Shown: piece by piece, positions 12,431-22,254 of the stretch
How the letters are laid out: every line of letters starts with the position of its first letter
How positions within the stretch are numbered: position 1 is the stretch's first letter
Origin: Streptomyces sp. SID12488
GTDB taxonomy: Bacteria; Actinomycetota; Actinomycetes; Streptomycetales; Streptomycetaceae
DNA length: 64,000 nt
Direction of reading: 5' to 3'
Assembly (NCBI RefSeq): GCF_010548275.1
Contig: NZ_JAAGLT010000002.1
Coordinates: forward strand, 186,001 to 250,000
The notes under the pieces: generated by a model
Told to the model about the DNA's origin: nothing
The model's input: only the letters and a program-made list of their open reading frames with translations
Database searches by the model: none
Translations under genes and position numbers: made by a program

Positions 12431-12938
12431 ACTCCGTCAGCTGAGCCGCCTCCAGATGCTGCCGGGTACGGGCCAGCTGCTTGCCGCCGCGCACAACGTG
12501 CACGATGCCGGCCTCACGGTCCGCCCGCACGGCAGCCAGGCGGTCCTCAAGCACCCGCAGCCGCCGCGACTTCGCATGCCACTCCCGCCGCGACCGATAA
12601 CCCCCGGGTGACTTTTTCGTCCCCTTCCGCCCGACCGGCAGCGACAGCCGCTGCTCGATGGTGCGGACGCCCGCTTCCAGGTTCTGGAGGTGCGCCAGCT
12701 GGCAGCGCCGGGCCAGCCCCCACTGATCATGCGACGCCTTGGTGACACTGCCAGCCCACCGAGACGACGAGAGCGGCGTCAGCTCATGCTTACGCACCGC
12801 CCACGCCTCCCCGGAGTGCTCCAGGCCGTCCCGGCAGCGCGTCTTGAGGTCTTTCGAGGCCAGCGACCCCAGATGCGCACCCACCAGACGCAACACCTCC
12901 TCATCGCCCGGCGTCAGCTGCTTGAGACGGGTCCGCAC
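12431..12938 (-). pseudogene. Truncated TnpB-related transposase-accessory gene (N-terminal part only)
   Basis: On the minus strand from a GTG at 12938 the frame reads RTRLKQLTPGDEEVLRLVG, then SLASKDLKTRC, SSRWAGSVTKASHDQWGLAR, GTKKSPGGYRSRREWHAKSR and RGGKQLARTRQHLEAAQLTE. This is the N-terminal region of the large IS200/IS605-type TnpB-related proteins common in Streptomyces. Family-like sequence stops at about 12431, next to the 3' end of the GT87-PAP2 gene, and the rest of the protein (RuvC-like catalytic part and zinc finger) is absent. The frame stays open into the neighbour only as an antisense shadow. It is a dead remnant of an insertion; no terminal repeats are recognisable. Confidence 0.75.
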
Positions 12939-13217
12939 GGCCACACCAGACGGACCCGACGCGACGAACGGCGCCGCCAGACTCCTCAGCTCGCCCACCC
13001 CGTCACCCCCGCCCGTCCCCACCCGAAGATTCCGTCGCCATGGCAAACGAGCACCACTCGCGAAGGTCACGCATTCGACACGAGAACGCCAGTTCCCCGC
13101 TGGGAAGCAACCCCACAGCCGAGGAACGGGGCACGACACAAACCATCCAGACTCACTCGGTGCGGACGGCGCGTCTGCCCGGAGTTGATGCTCGGTGCTC
13201 GTGCTCGGCGAGAGGTA

Positions 13218-14144
13218 CTAGGAACCGGCGTACAGCGCGGGCAGGTCGAGGTCCGGGCGGTGTGAGCGGGCCAGCAGGCCGAGGCAGACGGCCGGGTTGT
13301 CGCGGACGGGGCGGCGGGTGACCGCGGCGCCCATGGTGGCCGCCCGGCGCAGGCGCTGGTCGTGCAGGAGGATGACGAAACGGGTCAACGTGCGCTGTTC
13401 CACCGGGAGTTCGGCGACGATCCGGGTGGCCTCGCGGAGCGTGGCGTGGGCCGTCGCCGCCGTGGCGGAGAGCAGGGAACGGACACCGGGGAGGTCCCGG
13501 CCCTGCTCCAGGTCGGACCGTACGACGCCGTGTTTCTCCAGGTCGTCGGTGGGGAGGTAGAGGCGTCCGTCGCGCAGGTCCTCGGCCAGGTCGGTGAGGA
13601 AGTCGGTGCGCTGACAGGCGTCGGCGAGCAGCCGGCAGCTGTCCGCGTAGGCCCGGCTGCCGCCGCCCGGCATCGAAAGGCCCGAGGTGATCATGAGGAA
13701 CGGCCAGGTGAGCTTGTCGATGTACGCCTGGTAGTCGTCCTCGGTCGTGAACCCGCCGAAGTCCAGGTCGATTTCGGCCCCGATGAGATACGAGTCCACC
13801 CAGGAGCGCGGCAGTTCACGTGCCTCGGCGGTGTGCAGGAAGGCCCGCAGCAGGGGATGGCGGGCGGTCCCGGTGTCCAGTGCCGTGCGCACCTGCCCGG
13901 CCCAGCTCTCGTAGCGGCGCGTCCGCTCCTCCACGGTGCCCCGGTCGCAGAGGTCGTCGGTGAACGACGCGAACGCGTATCCGGCCAGGGTGTGGGGCTG
14001 GAGACGGGCGGGCATCAGCAGCCGCACCGCCACGTGGCCGGCGGGTTCCCGGCTCTGCATGAACTGTTTGGCCTTCAGGTAGGCGGCGCGGTCACTGCCG
14101 CTGGTCACTCCCGCCGCGTCCAGACAACGTTGCCAGGATCGCAC
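13218..14144 (-). CDS. Squalene/phytoene synthase family protein
   Basis: A 308-residue trans-isoprenyl diphosphate synthase (head-to-head type). The first Asp-rich motif is FTDDLCDRG near residue 65 and the second is TDLAEDLRDGRLYLP near residue 180, both needed for Mg2+-diphosphate binding; the spacing matches the family. A GTG at 14144 lies 7 bases after GAGG; an in-frame GTG at 14150 is only one base after it. No phytoene desaturase, cyclase or second synthase is adjacent, so the product (squalene, presqualene or phytoene type) cannot be fixed. The P450 next door is a sterol-catabolic type rather than a terpene tailoring type. Confidence 0.85.
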   Translation of the reverse strand: MRSWQRCLDAAGVTSGSDRAAYLKAKQFMQSREPAGHVAVRLLMPARLQPHTLAGYAFASFTDDLCDRGTVEERTRRYESWAGQVRTALDTGTARHPLLRAFLHTAEARELPRSWVDSYLIGAEIDLDFGGFTTEDDYQAYIDKLTWPFLMITSGLSMPGGGSRAYADSCRLLADACQRTDFLTDLAEDLRDGRLYLPTDDLEKHGVVRSDLEQGRDLPGVRSLLSATAATAHATLREATRIVAELPVEQRTLTRFVILLHDQRLRRAATMGAAVTRRPVRDNPAVCLGLLARSHRPDLDLPALYAGS

Positions 14145-14320
14145 CGGCACGCCTCACCGTCGTAGTTGCGTTTGTCGTCGCAGTCTACGACCGGTGGTGG
14201 GCGGAGGCAGGGGCGGGGCGTGGGATGTGCCCCTGCCTCACGCCGGGACGGGCCGGCGACGCCGGGAGGCCGCCGGCCCGAGTCTCGCGGCCTGCTCGCG
14301 CGTGATCCGAACGACAGGCC

Positions 14321-15559
14321 CTAGCCCGCGCTCACCTGGAGTTCCTTGACGCCGTTGACCCAGGCCGAGCGCAGTCGGCGCGGGTCTCCGGCCAGGGTGA
14401 GGCCCGGCATGGCATCGGCGAGGGCGTTGAAGATCAGGTTGATCTCCATGACGGCCAGGGACTTGCCGAGGCAGAAGTGCGGGCCGCCGCCGCCGAAGCC
14501 GAGGTGCGGATTGGGGTCGCGGGTGATGTCGAACACGTTCGGGGAGTCGAAGACCTCGGGGTCGCGGTTGGCGGAGGAGTAGAACATGCCGACGCGGTCG
14601 CCCTCTTTGATCTTCTGGCCGCCCAACTCGGTGTCCTGGGTGGCCGTTCGCTGGAAGGACATGATCGGCGTGGCCCAGCGCACGATCTCCTCGGCGGTGG
14701 TTTCCGGGCGTTCGCGCTTGTACAGCTCCCACTGGTCGGGATGGGTGAGGAAGGCGTGCATGCCGTGGGTGATGGCGTTGCGGGTCGTCTCGTTGCCCGC
14801 CACGGCCAGCATCAGCACGAAGAAGCCGAACTCGTCCGAGGCGAGGTTGCCCTCGTCCGTGGCGGCCACCAGCGTGGTGACGATGTCCTTCGCCGGGCAC
14901 TGCTTGCGTTCGGCGGACATGTTCATGGCGTACGCGATGAGTTCCATCGCCGACTGCTGGCCGACCTCCGCGGTGATCGCGAACTCCGGATCGTCGTACG
15001 AGATCATCCTGTTGGACCACTCGAAGATCCTGAGGCGGTCCTCCTGGGGGATGCCGATCAGCTCCGCGATGGCCTGGAGAGGCAGTTCGCAGGCGACCTC
15101 CGTGACGAAGTCGAAGGAGCCGCTACGGGCGGCGGCGTTCGCGGCGATGGCGAGCGCGCGGCGGCGCAGGTTGTCCTCCAGGCCGCGGATCGCGCGCGGG
15201 GTGAAGCCGCGCTGCACGATCTGGCGGACGCGGGTGTGCTCGGGCGGGTCCATGTTGAGCATGAACAGCCGCTGGGCGTCGATCGCGTCGCGCTCGATGT
15301 GCTCGTTGAAGCGGATGATCGCCGTGTTGGTGGTGGACGAGAACAACTCCGGGTGCGTGGACACGTACTTGACGTCCGCGTGCCGGGCGACGGCCCAGTA
15401 GCCCTCGTCGGCGAAGCCCGCGATGCCGGGGTGCTGGGGCACCCAGTGGACCGGCTCGGTGGCGCGCAGCTCGGCGAACTCCGGGAGAGGTACGCGGTCT
15501 TGGAGCAGGTCGGGGTCGGTGAAGTCGAACCCTTCAGGCAGCGCGGGACAGGACGCCAT
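14321..15559 (-). CDS. cyp125: CYP125-type cytochrome P450 (steroid C26/C27 monooxygenase)
   Basis: A 412-residue soluble P450. It carries PEGFDFTDP and LPEFAELRA near the N terminus, LNMDPPEHTR, GFTPRAIRGLEDNLR, the I-helix motif AVAGNETTRN, the K-helix EEIVR, and the haem loop FGGGGPHFCLG with the thiolate Cys363. These words match the mycobacterial CYP125 family very closely; CYP125 oxidises the terminal methyl of the cholesterol side chain as the first step of its degradation. The ATG follows GGGAG. A KstR-type box lies 66 bases upstream and a FadA5-type thiolase is divergent, the same arrangement as in Mycobacterium tuberculosis. The electron donor may be the ferredoxin at 37424. Confidence 0.88.
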   Translation of the reverse strand: MASCPALPEGFDFTDPDLLQDRVPLPEFAELRATEPVHWVPQHPGIAGFADEGYWAVARHADVKYVSTHPELFSSTTNTAIIRFNEHIERDAIDAQRLFMLNMDPPEHTRVRQIVQRGFTPRAIRGLEDNLRRRALAIAANAAARSGSFDFVTEVACELPLQAIAELIGIPQEDRLRIFEWSNRMISYDDPEFAITAEVGQQSAMELIAYAMNMSAERKQCPAKDIVTTLVAATDEGNLASDEFGFFVLMLAVAGNETTRNAITHGMHAFLTHPDQWELYKRERPETTAEEIVRWATPIMSFQRTATQDTELGGQKIKEGDRVGMFYSSANRDPEVFDSPNVFDITRDPNPHLGFGGGGPHFCLGKSLAVMEINLIFNALADAMPGLTLAGDPRRLRSAWVNGVKELQVSAG

Positions 15560-15586
15560 CGGAAACTCCCGTCATCTGACCAGTAT

Positions 15587-15601
15587 CTGACGGTCCATCA
15601 G
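15587..15601. promoter_or_regulatory. Palindrome CTGACGGTCCATCAG upstream of the P450
   Basis: A 15-base near-palindrome around a central T, 28 bases before the P450 start. Nearly the same sequence occurs at 35905 and 43609, upstream of two other genes of the same theme. Probably an operator for a TetR-like repressor; the regulator is unknown. Confidence 0.5.
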
Positions 15602-15624
15602 GAATGGGTGGGTGTCGCGAAGGT

Positions 15625-15638
15625 AGTAACGGGTTCTA
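15625..15638. promoter_or_regulatory. KstR-type operator upstream of the P450 (one mismatch)
   Basis: AGTAACGGGTTCTA fits the KstR consensus TnnAACnnGTTnnA at every fixed position except the first. It lies 66 bases upstream of the P450 start. Confidence 0.6.
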
Positions 15639-15740
15639 GAAGAGGCAAGGGGTGCGACGCCACCAATTCCGGGCACCTCTTGTGCTATCGGGCGCTGCAA
15701 GGGGGTTGCGGTGTCGGACGGGCCGTCAGCAGACTGCAAG

Positions 15741-15766
15741 CAGAACTAGAACGCGTACTAGTTCTG
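15741..15766. promoter_or_regulatory. 26-base palindrome containing a KstR-type box, upstream of the thiolase
   Basis: The outer arms CAGAACTAG and CTAGTTCTG are perfect inverted repeats; only one base pair within the whole 26 bases is off. The centre TAGAACGCGTACTA (15747-15760) fits the KstR consensus with one mismatch. It ends 61 bases before the thiolase start, where a promoter should lie. Confidence 0.68.
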
Positions 15767-15809
15767 CGTGGCGGGTGGCCGGGACGCCCGCGCCGCGCGG
15801 GTGACCTGA

Positions 15810-16997
<1,188 letters not shown>

Positions 16998-17081
16998 GGG
17001 CGGGGGCGGGTGCGAGCGGGGGTGCGGTGGTGGCACGGCTCACTCCTGCAGGGGGCCGTCCGGTGTTTGCCCTGCCCTGCC

Positions 17082-17109
17082 CTGCCCTGCCCTGCGCAGG
17101 GCAGGGCAG
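17082..17109. repeat. Perfect 14-bp inverted repeat next to tandem CCCTG units
   Basis: Five tandem CCCTG units run into their own inverted copy GCAGGGCAGGGCAG, giving a 14-bp stem with no unpaired loop bases. It lies 85 bases after the thiolase stop and probably acts as a terminator or is a cruciform-prone scar at the edge of the DUF397 remnant. Confidence 0.65.
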
Positions 17110-17263
17110 CAATCCTGGCGGCGGCGCGTGCCTTGAAGTCGCCGACAACCTCCCCGCCGACCTCTCCGTCGTGCCCGTCCGTGACTCCAGGAACCCCCAC
17201 GGTCACGCCCTCGTGTTCCCCGTCGACGCCTGGGCAGCCTTCGTCACTACCCTGCGGAACTGA
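17108..17263 (+). pseudogene. C-terminal remnant of a DUF397 protein
   Basis: The frame reads ACLEVADNLPADLSVVPVRD and then SRNPHGHALVFPVDAWAAF before its stop. This is the second half of the DUF397 domain, whose proteins usually accompany XRE/DUF5753 regulators in Streptomyces. The conserved first part (a W-x-K-S-S-Y-S-like stretch) and any start codon are missing: the upstream side runs straight into the CCCTG inverted repeat. No partner regulator is nearby. It is most likely a broken gene. Confidence 0.7.
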
Positions 17264-17353
17264 TCGAAACCGTGTGCGTACGCGCGACCTGAGTTAGCCT
17301 CGTTGTGCCAGTGAGGCGAACTGGCGTATGTAGAAAATCATTTCGGGGGTTTT

Positions 17354-19195
17354 GTGACAGTCGAAGCTGCCGCGCTGCGGCAGGCCGGCGCGGCCCCCCT
17401 GCGTCCCGCCGACCCTGAACGCATCGGCCCCTACGTGCCGTTGGCGTTGCTCGGCAGCGGTGGCATGGGGCGGGTCTATCTGGCGCGCCCGTCGGACGAC
17501 GGTCCCGGCCTGTACGCGGTCAAGGTGATCCGCCCGGAGTACGCCGAGGACCCGACGTTCCGGCGCCGCTTCGAGCAGGAGGCGTTGGTGCACGGCAGGG
17601 TCCGTTCGCCGCGCGCGCCGAGGCTGTGCGGTACGGGGTTCCAGGACGAGTTGCTGTGGATGGCCACGGATTACCTCGCCGCGCTCGACCTCACGGAAGC
17701 CGTGCGGGAGGACGGTGCCCTGGGGCCGGGCGCCATCTGGCGGTTGGTGGCGGAGCTGGGGCAGGCGCTCGCCGACCTCGCCGCCACGGGGATCGTGCAC
17801 CGGGACCTGAAGCCGTCCAACGTGCTGCTGTCGCTCCGGGGCGCCCACGTCATCGACTTCGGCATCTCCAAGGCCGCCGACGCGAGCGCGATCACCGGCA
17901 CCGGCAACCGGGTCGGAACCCCCGCCTACATGTCCCCGGAGTATCTGCGGACCGGCCACTGCGACGCGACGTCCGACGTGTTCTCGCTCGCCGGGACACT
18001 GATCTACGCGGCGGTCGGCCGGGCCCCCTTCGGTGACGGCACCGGCGTCGACGTGATGCACCGGGTCGCCTTCGAGGAGCCCGACGCCGAGGTGATCGGC
18101 GAGATCACGGCCATCGACCCGGCGCTGGGCGCGCTCCTGGCCGCCTGCCTCTCCAAGGAACCCGAGCTGCGCCCGACGCCGAGGGAGCTGGTCCAGGCGG
18201 CGCGTGAGTGTGCAGGCGAGTCCGCGGAGGCGTCCAGGTGGCCGGAACCGCTGCTCGGCAGGGTGCTGGAGCGGCAGCGGGCGTACGACGTCCTGTATGG
18301 CGTCCCCGTCGCGCGGGCGGCGGAGCTGCGCCTCCAGGGCCACCGTCCGAACCCGGCGCCGGCGCTACCGGTGCCGGCGAAGGGCGCGGCGCCTGTTCCG
18401 GCAGCTGACGCGGCCGTCCCGGCGGTGGCGTCCGACGAGACGTCCCCGGGGCAGCAGCACCCGAAGGGAGCTGTCGCCTGGGCGCGCAGAAGGCCCGTAC
18501 CGGCCGCGGCGGCGGCCCTCGCCCTCTGTGGTCTGGCCGCGCTTGCCTTCGTACTCGCCAGCCCGGAGGACCGGGCGACCGCCTCACCGCCCGGGCCCGG
18601 CCCGACGGCCTCCGCCGACACCGCCGCCGAAGCGGGCAACGCCCTGCCGAAGCCGGGCACCTCGAACGGGAAGTCGGTCCCGAGCACCTCCGGCAACGGC
18701 ACCGAGACCGCCGACGGCCCCGCCGACCCCTCACAGGTCGCCGACGGCACTGACGACGACGGTGGCGGCGACGGCAACGCCGGAAACGACCCCACGGACC
18801 CAGACACTCCTGCGGGCACGGACACGACCGCAGGTACGGGTACGGGCACCGACCCCGATCCCGGAACGGACGGCGGCACCGGTACCGGCACCACTCCCAC
18901 CCCCACGCCGTCCCCGGTCACCTCCACGGCTGAGCCCGCCTCGGCGCCCTGGGTCACCGACTGCACGTACTACGCGGGCAAGGTCCGCACGGCCATCGGC
19001 GACACCGGGAAGCGAGTCATGCAGGTCCAGTGCATCCTCACGCTGCGCGGCTACAACATCGGCGGCACCGGCGTGGACGGCGTGTTCGGGGAGGGTCTGG
19101 AGGCCGCGATGAAGAACTTCCAGGTGGACAAGGGGCTTGCCGTCAACGGCATCGTGAAGCGCGCGACCTGGGACAACCTGCGGGCGTCGAAGTGA
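17354..19195 (+). CDS. Transmembrane Ser/Thr protein kinase with extracytoplasmic peptidoglycan-binding domain
   Basis: A 613-residue Hanks-type kinase. The glycine loop is LGSGGMGRVY (about 34), the ATP-binding Lys is in YAVKVI (about 56), the catalytic loop is IVHRDLKPSNV (about 149), DFG is at 169, and GTPAYMSPE marks the activation segment. One membrane helix lies at about 378-402, then a Thr/Gly/Asp-rich linker and a C-terminal PG_binding_1-like domain (about 536-612, with GVDGVFGEGLEAAMKNFQ). It probably senses cell wall and phosphorylates cytoplasmic Thr residues. The GTG start follows TCGGGGG. Its C-terminal domain is of the same family as the one in the protein at 1784-2791. Confidence 0.9.
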   Translation: MTVEAAALRQAGAAPLRPADPERIGPYVPLALLGSGGMGRVYLARPSDDGPGLYAVKVIRPEYAEDPTFRRRFEQEALVHGRVRSPRAPRLCGTGFQDELLWMATDYLAALDLTEAVREDGALGPGAIWRLVAELGQALADLAATGIVHRDLKPSNVLLSLRGAHVIDFGISKAADASAITGTGNRVGTPAYMSPEYLRTGHCDATSDVFSLAGTLIYAAVGRAPFGDGTGVDVMHRVAFEEPDAEVIGEITAIDPALGALLAACLSKEPELRPTPRELVQAARECAGESAEASRWPEPLLGRVLERQRAYDVLYGVPVARAAELRLQGHRPNPAPALPVPAKGAAPVPAADAAVPAVASDETSPGQQHPKGAVAWARRRPVPAAAAALALCGLAALAFVLASPEDRATASPPGPGPTASADTAAEAGNALPKPGTSNGKSVPSTSGNGTETADGPADPSQVADGTDDDGGGDGNAGNDPTDPDTPAGTDTTAGTGTGTDPDPGTDGGTGTGTTPTPTPSPVTSTAEPASAPWVTDCTYYAGKVRTAIGDTGKRVMQVQCILTLRGYNIGGTGVDGVFGEGLEAAMKNFQVDKGLAVNGIVKRATWDNLRASK

Positions 19196-19269
19196 CTCCG
19201 CCCCGGTAACGGGACGGAGTCACCCGGCGGTTGGCACCGGAACAGAGCAAGAACGAACCTGACGGGACG

Positions 19270-20250
19270 TCAGCAGGTCGACCGGTAAACGTACTTGCTC
19301 ACGTTCGCGTCGCCCAGGTTGGCCGCCGTGATCGATACGAACGACGTGCCGATCGACTTCGTCACCTTCTTCCCCTGGATCGCGTTCACCGCCTGCTGCA
19401 CAGCCTGTGCGCCGATCTCCTCCGCCTTCTGGGCGATGAGTGCCTGGACCGTGCCCTTCTTCAGCTGCTCGACCTGCGCGGGGCCCGCGTCGAAGCCGAC
19501 GACCTTGACCTTGCCGACCTTGCCCGCGTCCTTGATGGCGTTGTTGGCGCCGTCGCTGGCCGGGGTGCTGATGGAGAAGATGCCCGCCAGGTCGGGGTCC
19601 TTGGAGAGGGACGCGGCGGTGAGGCGGGCGGCCTCGACGACGCCTCCGCTGGGCGTGGAGGGCTGGACGCCGACAAAGGAGATGTTCGGGTACTTCTTGA
19701 TCTCGTCCTCGAAGCCCTTGATCCGCTGGTCGGCCGTGGTGACACCAGGGGTGCCGCCGATGATGACGACCTTGCCCTTCTCGCCGACGAGCTTGGCCAG
19801 CGTGCGGGCCGCCTCGGCGCCGCCCTCCACGTTGTTGGAGGAGACGGCGGAGGAGATGAAGCTCGTGTCGTCGAGGCCCGTGTCCGCCGTCACGATCTTG
19901 ATGCCGGCCTCGTTGGCCTGCTTCAGCGGCGTACCCAGCGCCTTCGAGTCCGTCGGCGCGATGACGATGGCGTTCGGCTTCTTGGCCACCGTGCTGGTCA
20001 GGATCGGCGTCTGGGTGGCCGGGTCGAAGGTCGTCGCACCCTGGACGTCCACGGTGGCGCCGAGTTTCTTGCCTTCGGCCTTCGCCCCGCAGCCGAGGGT
20101 GTTGTAGAAGGAGTCGGACGCGGTGCCGAGGATGACGGTCACCTTGGGGTTCGAGGTGGAGGAGGAATCGCCGGACCCGCAGGCGGTGGCCCCGAGGACG
20201 ATGACGGTGGCGAGGGCAGCGCCTCTGAGGGTGAGGTGGGCGGTGTTCAT
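19270..20250 (-). CDS. Sugar ABC transporter substrate-binding lipoprotein
   Basis: A 326-residue lipoprotein. The signal peptide ends in a lipobox with the lipid-modified Cys in GATACGSG (about residue 24). The mature part is a periplasmic-binding type 1 (RbsB/Peripla_BP_4) domain: VTVILGTASDSFYN, NAIVIAPTDSKAL, IVTADTGLDD, GKVVIIGG and VVGFDAGP are the usual strand ends. It delivers a sugar to the permease and ATPase encoded by the next two genes on the same strand. The GH125 enzyme across the divergent promoter suggests a mannose-containing glycan product as cargo, which is an inference. Confidence 0.9.
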   Translation of the reverse strand: MNTAHLTLRGAALATVIVLGATACGSGDSSSTSNPKVTVILGTASDSFYNTLGCGAKAEGKKLGATVDVQGATTFDPATQTPILTSTVAKKPNAIVIAPTDSKALGTPLKQANEAGIKIVTADTGLDDTSFISSAVSSNNVEGGAEAARTLAKLVGEKGKVVIIGGTPGVTTADQRIKGFEDEIKKYPNISFVGVQPSTPSGGVVEAARLTAASLSKDPDLAGIFSISTPASDGANNAIKDAGKVGKVKVVGFDAGPAQVEQLKKGTVQALIAQKAEEIGAQAVQQAVNAIQGKKVTKSIGTSFVSITAANLGDANVSKYVYRSTC

Positions 20251-20326
20251 GGTGCAACTCCATTGGTGCGACGGGACGTTGAGCGAGGGGCGTCGAGCGG
20301 GGGCGATCGGGAGGGCGTCGGCGGTC

Positions 20327-21373
20327 CTAACGGAGCGTGCGGCGGCGCCGGTTGACGTGGTCGACGTACACGACCCCCGCCAGGACCGCGCCGACCGCGA
20401 CCTGCTGCCAGAACGGCTGGAGGCCGATGATGACGAGGCCGTTGCTCAGCACGGCCGGGATGAGGGAGCCGAAGGCGGTGCCCAGGACGCTGCCCACACC
20501 GCCGAAGAGGCTGGTGCCGCCGAGCACGGTGGCGACGATCGCCTGGAGGTTGTCCCCGGTGTGGCCGCCGACGGTGGTGGTGGAGAAGCGGGCCAGGTTG
20601 ACGTACGCGGCGATTCCGGCGAGGAGCCCGCAGAGCGCGTACACCTTGATGAGGTGGCGGTCGACGGCGACTCCGGCGCGGCGGGCGGCCTCGACGTTGG
20701 AGCCGATCGTGCGGGTGTAGGTGCCGAAGCGGGTCAGGCCGAGCACGATCGCGCCGCCGATGGTCAGGCCGATGGCCAGCCAGACCGTGTACGGGATGCC
20801 CAGGAAGCGGCCGAAGCCGAGGCCGCTGACCAGGGAGTCGGGGACTCCGCGCAGGTCCAGGCCGTTGGTGAGGACCAGGGCGCCGCCACCCGCCGCCGAG
20901 AGGGTGGCCAGCGTGGCGATCAGCGGCGGGAGTTTCGCCTTCGTGACCAGGAGGCCGTTCAGGACGCCCCAGGCGAGGCCCGTCGCCATCGTTGTCACCA
21001 GGCCGGCCAGCAGGGTCAGCGGGCCTTCGCCGCCCACTGCCGACATCACCTTCACGCCCACGACCCCGGAGAAGATCAGCACCGAGCCGACCGACAGGTC
21101 GATGCCCCCGGTGGTCATCACGAACGTCATCCCGATGGCCAGCACACAGTAGGAGGCGGCCTCGATGGCGACACTGCGCAGGTTGTACGCGGTGAGGAAG
21201 TTGTCGGGGTAGGCCGTGCCGAACACCGCCAGCAGCACCAGCAGGACGACCAGGGCCAGGCTCCGGGTGCCCTTCATGTTGCGCCAGGCGGCGGCGAGGG
21301 CCGCCGAGCGCAGGGAGCGGGGGGTCTCCTTGTCCGGTCCGGCGGCGGACTTCACCTCGGTTGTGGGAGTCAT
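20327..21373 (-). CDS. Sugar ABC transporter permease (RbsC-like)
   Basis: A 348-residue integral membrane protein of the BPD_transp_2 family. It has about 8-10 membrane segments and the conserved words TTGGIDLSVGSVL and GTSLFGGVGSVLGTAFG, which are standard for RbsC-type permeases. The N terminus is cytoplasmic and polar. Its start codon overlaps the stop of the ATPase gene (4-base overlap), so the two are translationally coupled, and the binding-protein gene follows after 76 bases. Only one permease gene is present, so the channel should be a homodimer. Confidence 0.9.
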   Translation of the reverse strand: MTPTTEVKSAAGPDKETPRSLRSAALAAAWRNMKGTRSLALVVLLVLLAVFGTAYPDNFLTAYNLRSVAIEAASYCVLAIGMTFVMTTGGIDLSVGSVLIFSGVVGVKVMSAVGGEGPLTLLAGLVTTMATGLAWGVLNGLLVTKAKLPPLIATLATLSAAGGGALVLTNGLDLRGVPDSLVSGLGFGRFLGIPYTVWLAIGLTIGGAIVLGLTRFGTYTRTIGSNVEAARRAGVAVDRHLIKVYALCGLLAGIAAYVNLARFSTTTVGGHTGDNLQAIVATVLGGTSLFGGVGSVLGTAFGSLIPAVLSNGLVIIGLQPFWQQVAVGAVLAGVVYVDHVNRRRRTLR

Positions 21374-22254
21374 GACTGGTCCTCGCTGTCTGCCGGATCG
21401 AGGGCGGGGCCGAAGGCGGGATCCGAGGCGTCCTCGAAGGCGAGCGCGCCCGTCATGGCGCCGAGGACGTTCTCGCTGGTGGCCGTCGCGCCCGACAACC
21501 GGGCCACCCGCTGGCCGAGCCGCAGCACCTCGATACGGTCCGCGTACTCGAAGACGAACGGCAGGTTGTGGCTGATCAGGACCACCGCCACGCCCGACGC
21601 CCGGACCCGCTGGATCAGCTGTCCGACCCGTTCCGTCTGTACGACGCCCAGTGCCGCCGTCGGTTCGTCCATCAGCAGCACCCGGTCCGCCCAGTTCACC
21701 GCCCGGCCGACCGCGATGCCCTGGCGCTGACCGCCGGACATCGTGACGACCTGCGCGGCGGTGTCCTGGATGCCGACCCCGAGTGAGCCGAACGCCTCGT
21801 CGGCCTTGGTCCGCATGGCCTTCCGGTCCAGGAAGCCGAGCTTGCCGAGCAGACCGGGGCGCATGATCTCGCGGCCCAGGAACAGGTTCTCGGCGGGGTC
21901 CAGGTCGGGCGCGAGGGCCAGGTCCTGGTAGACGGTCTCGATGCCCAGGCGGCGGGCGGCGATCGGGTCCGGGATGCTCACCGGCTTGCCGTCGACCCTG
22001 ATCTCACCCGCGTCGGGCTGGATCACCCCGGAGATGACCTTGATCGTGGTGCTCTTGCCGGCGCCGTTGTCGCCGACCAGCGCGACCACCTCGCCCGGGT
22101 AGACGGTGAGCGCGGCACCGCGCAGCGCCTGGACCTGGCCGTAGCTCTTGACGATGCCGGACAGTTCGAGGACCGGCGTGGCGGCGGCGGTGGCCCCGTG
22201 CGGTGTCGGGCCGGCGTACCCCGGGGTCGGGGTGGCCGGAGTGGGGGTGCTCAT
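21370..22254 (-). CDS. Sugar ABC transporter ATP-binding protein (single-domain)
   Basis: A 294-residue ABC ATPase with Walker A GDNGAGKST, Q-loop TVYQDLAL, signature MSGGQRQGIAVG, Walker B VLLMDEPTAALG and the switch His in LISHNL. Unlike RbsA, which has two fused nucleotide-binding domains, this protein has one, as in many actinobacterial sugar importers. The first 30 residues are a Pro/Thr/Ala-rich extension before LELSGIVKSYG. Both its ends overlap neighbours by four bases, so regulator, ATPase and permease are one coupled operon. Confidence 0.92.
   Translation of the reverse strand: MSTPTPATPTPGYAGPTPHGATAAATPVLELSGIVKSYGQVQALRGAALTVYPGEVVALVGDNGAGKSTTIKVISGVIQPDAGEIRVDGKPVSIPDPIAARRLGIETVYQDLALAPDLDPAENLFLGREIMRPGLLGKLGFLDRKAMRTKADEAFGSLGVGIQDTAAQVVTMSGGQRQGIAVGRAVNWADRVLLMDEPTAALGVVQTERVGQLIQRVRASGVAVVLISHNLPFVFEYADRIEVLRLGQRVARLSGATATSENVLGAMTGALAFEDASDPAFGPALDPADSEDQS

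Noticed and set aside
17060..17110. CCCTG tandem units as a CRISPR-like array
   Set aside because: Units are five bases with no spacers, and they form a simple inverted repeat.
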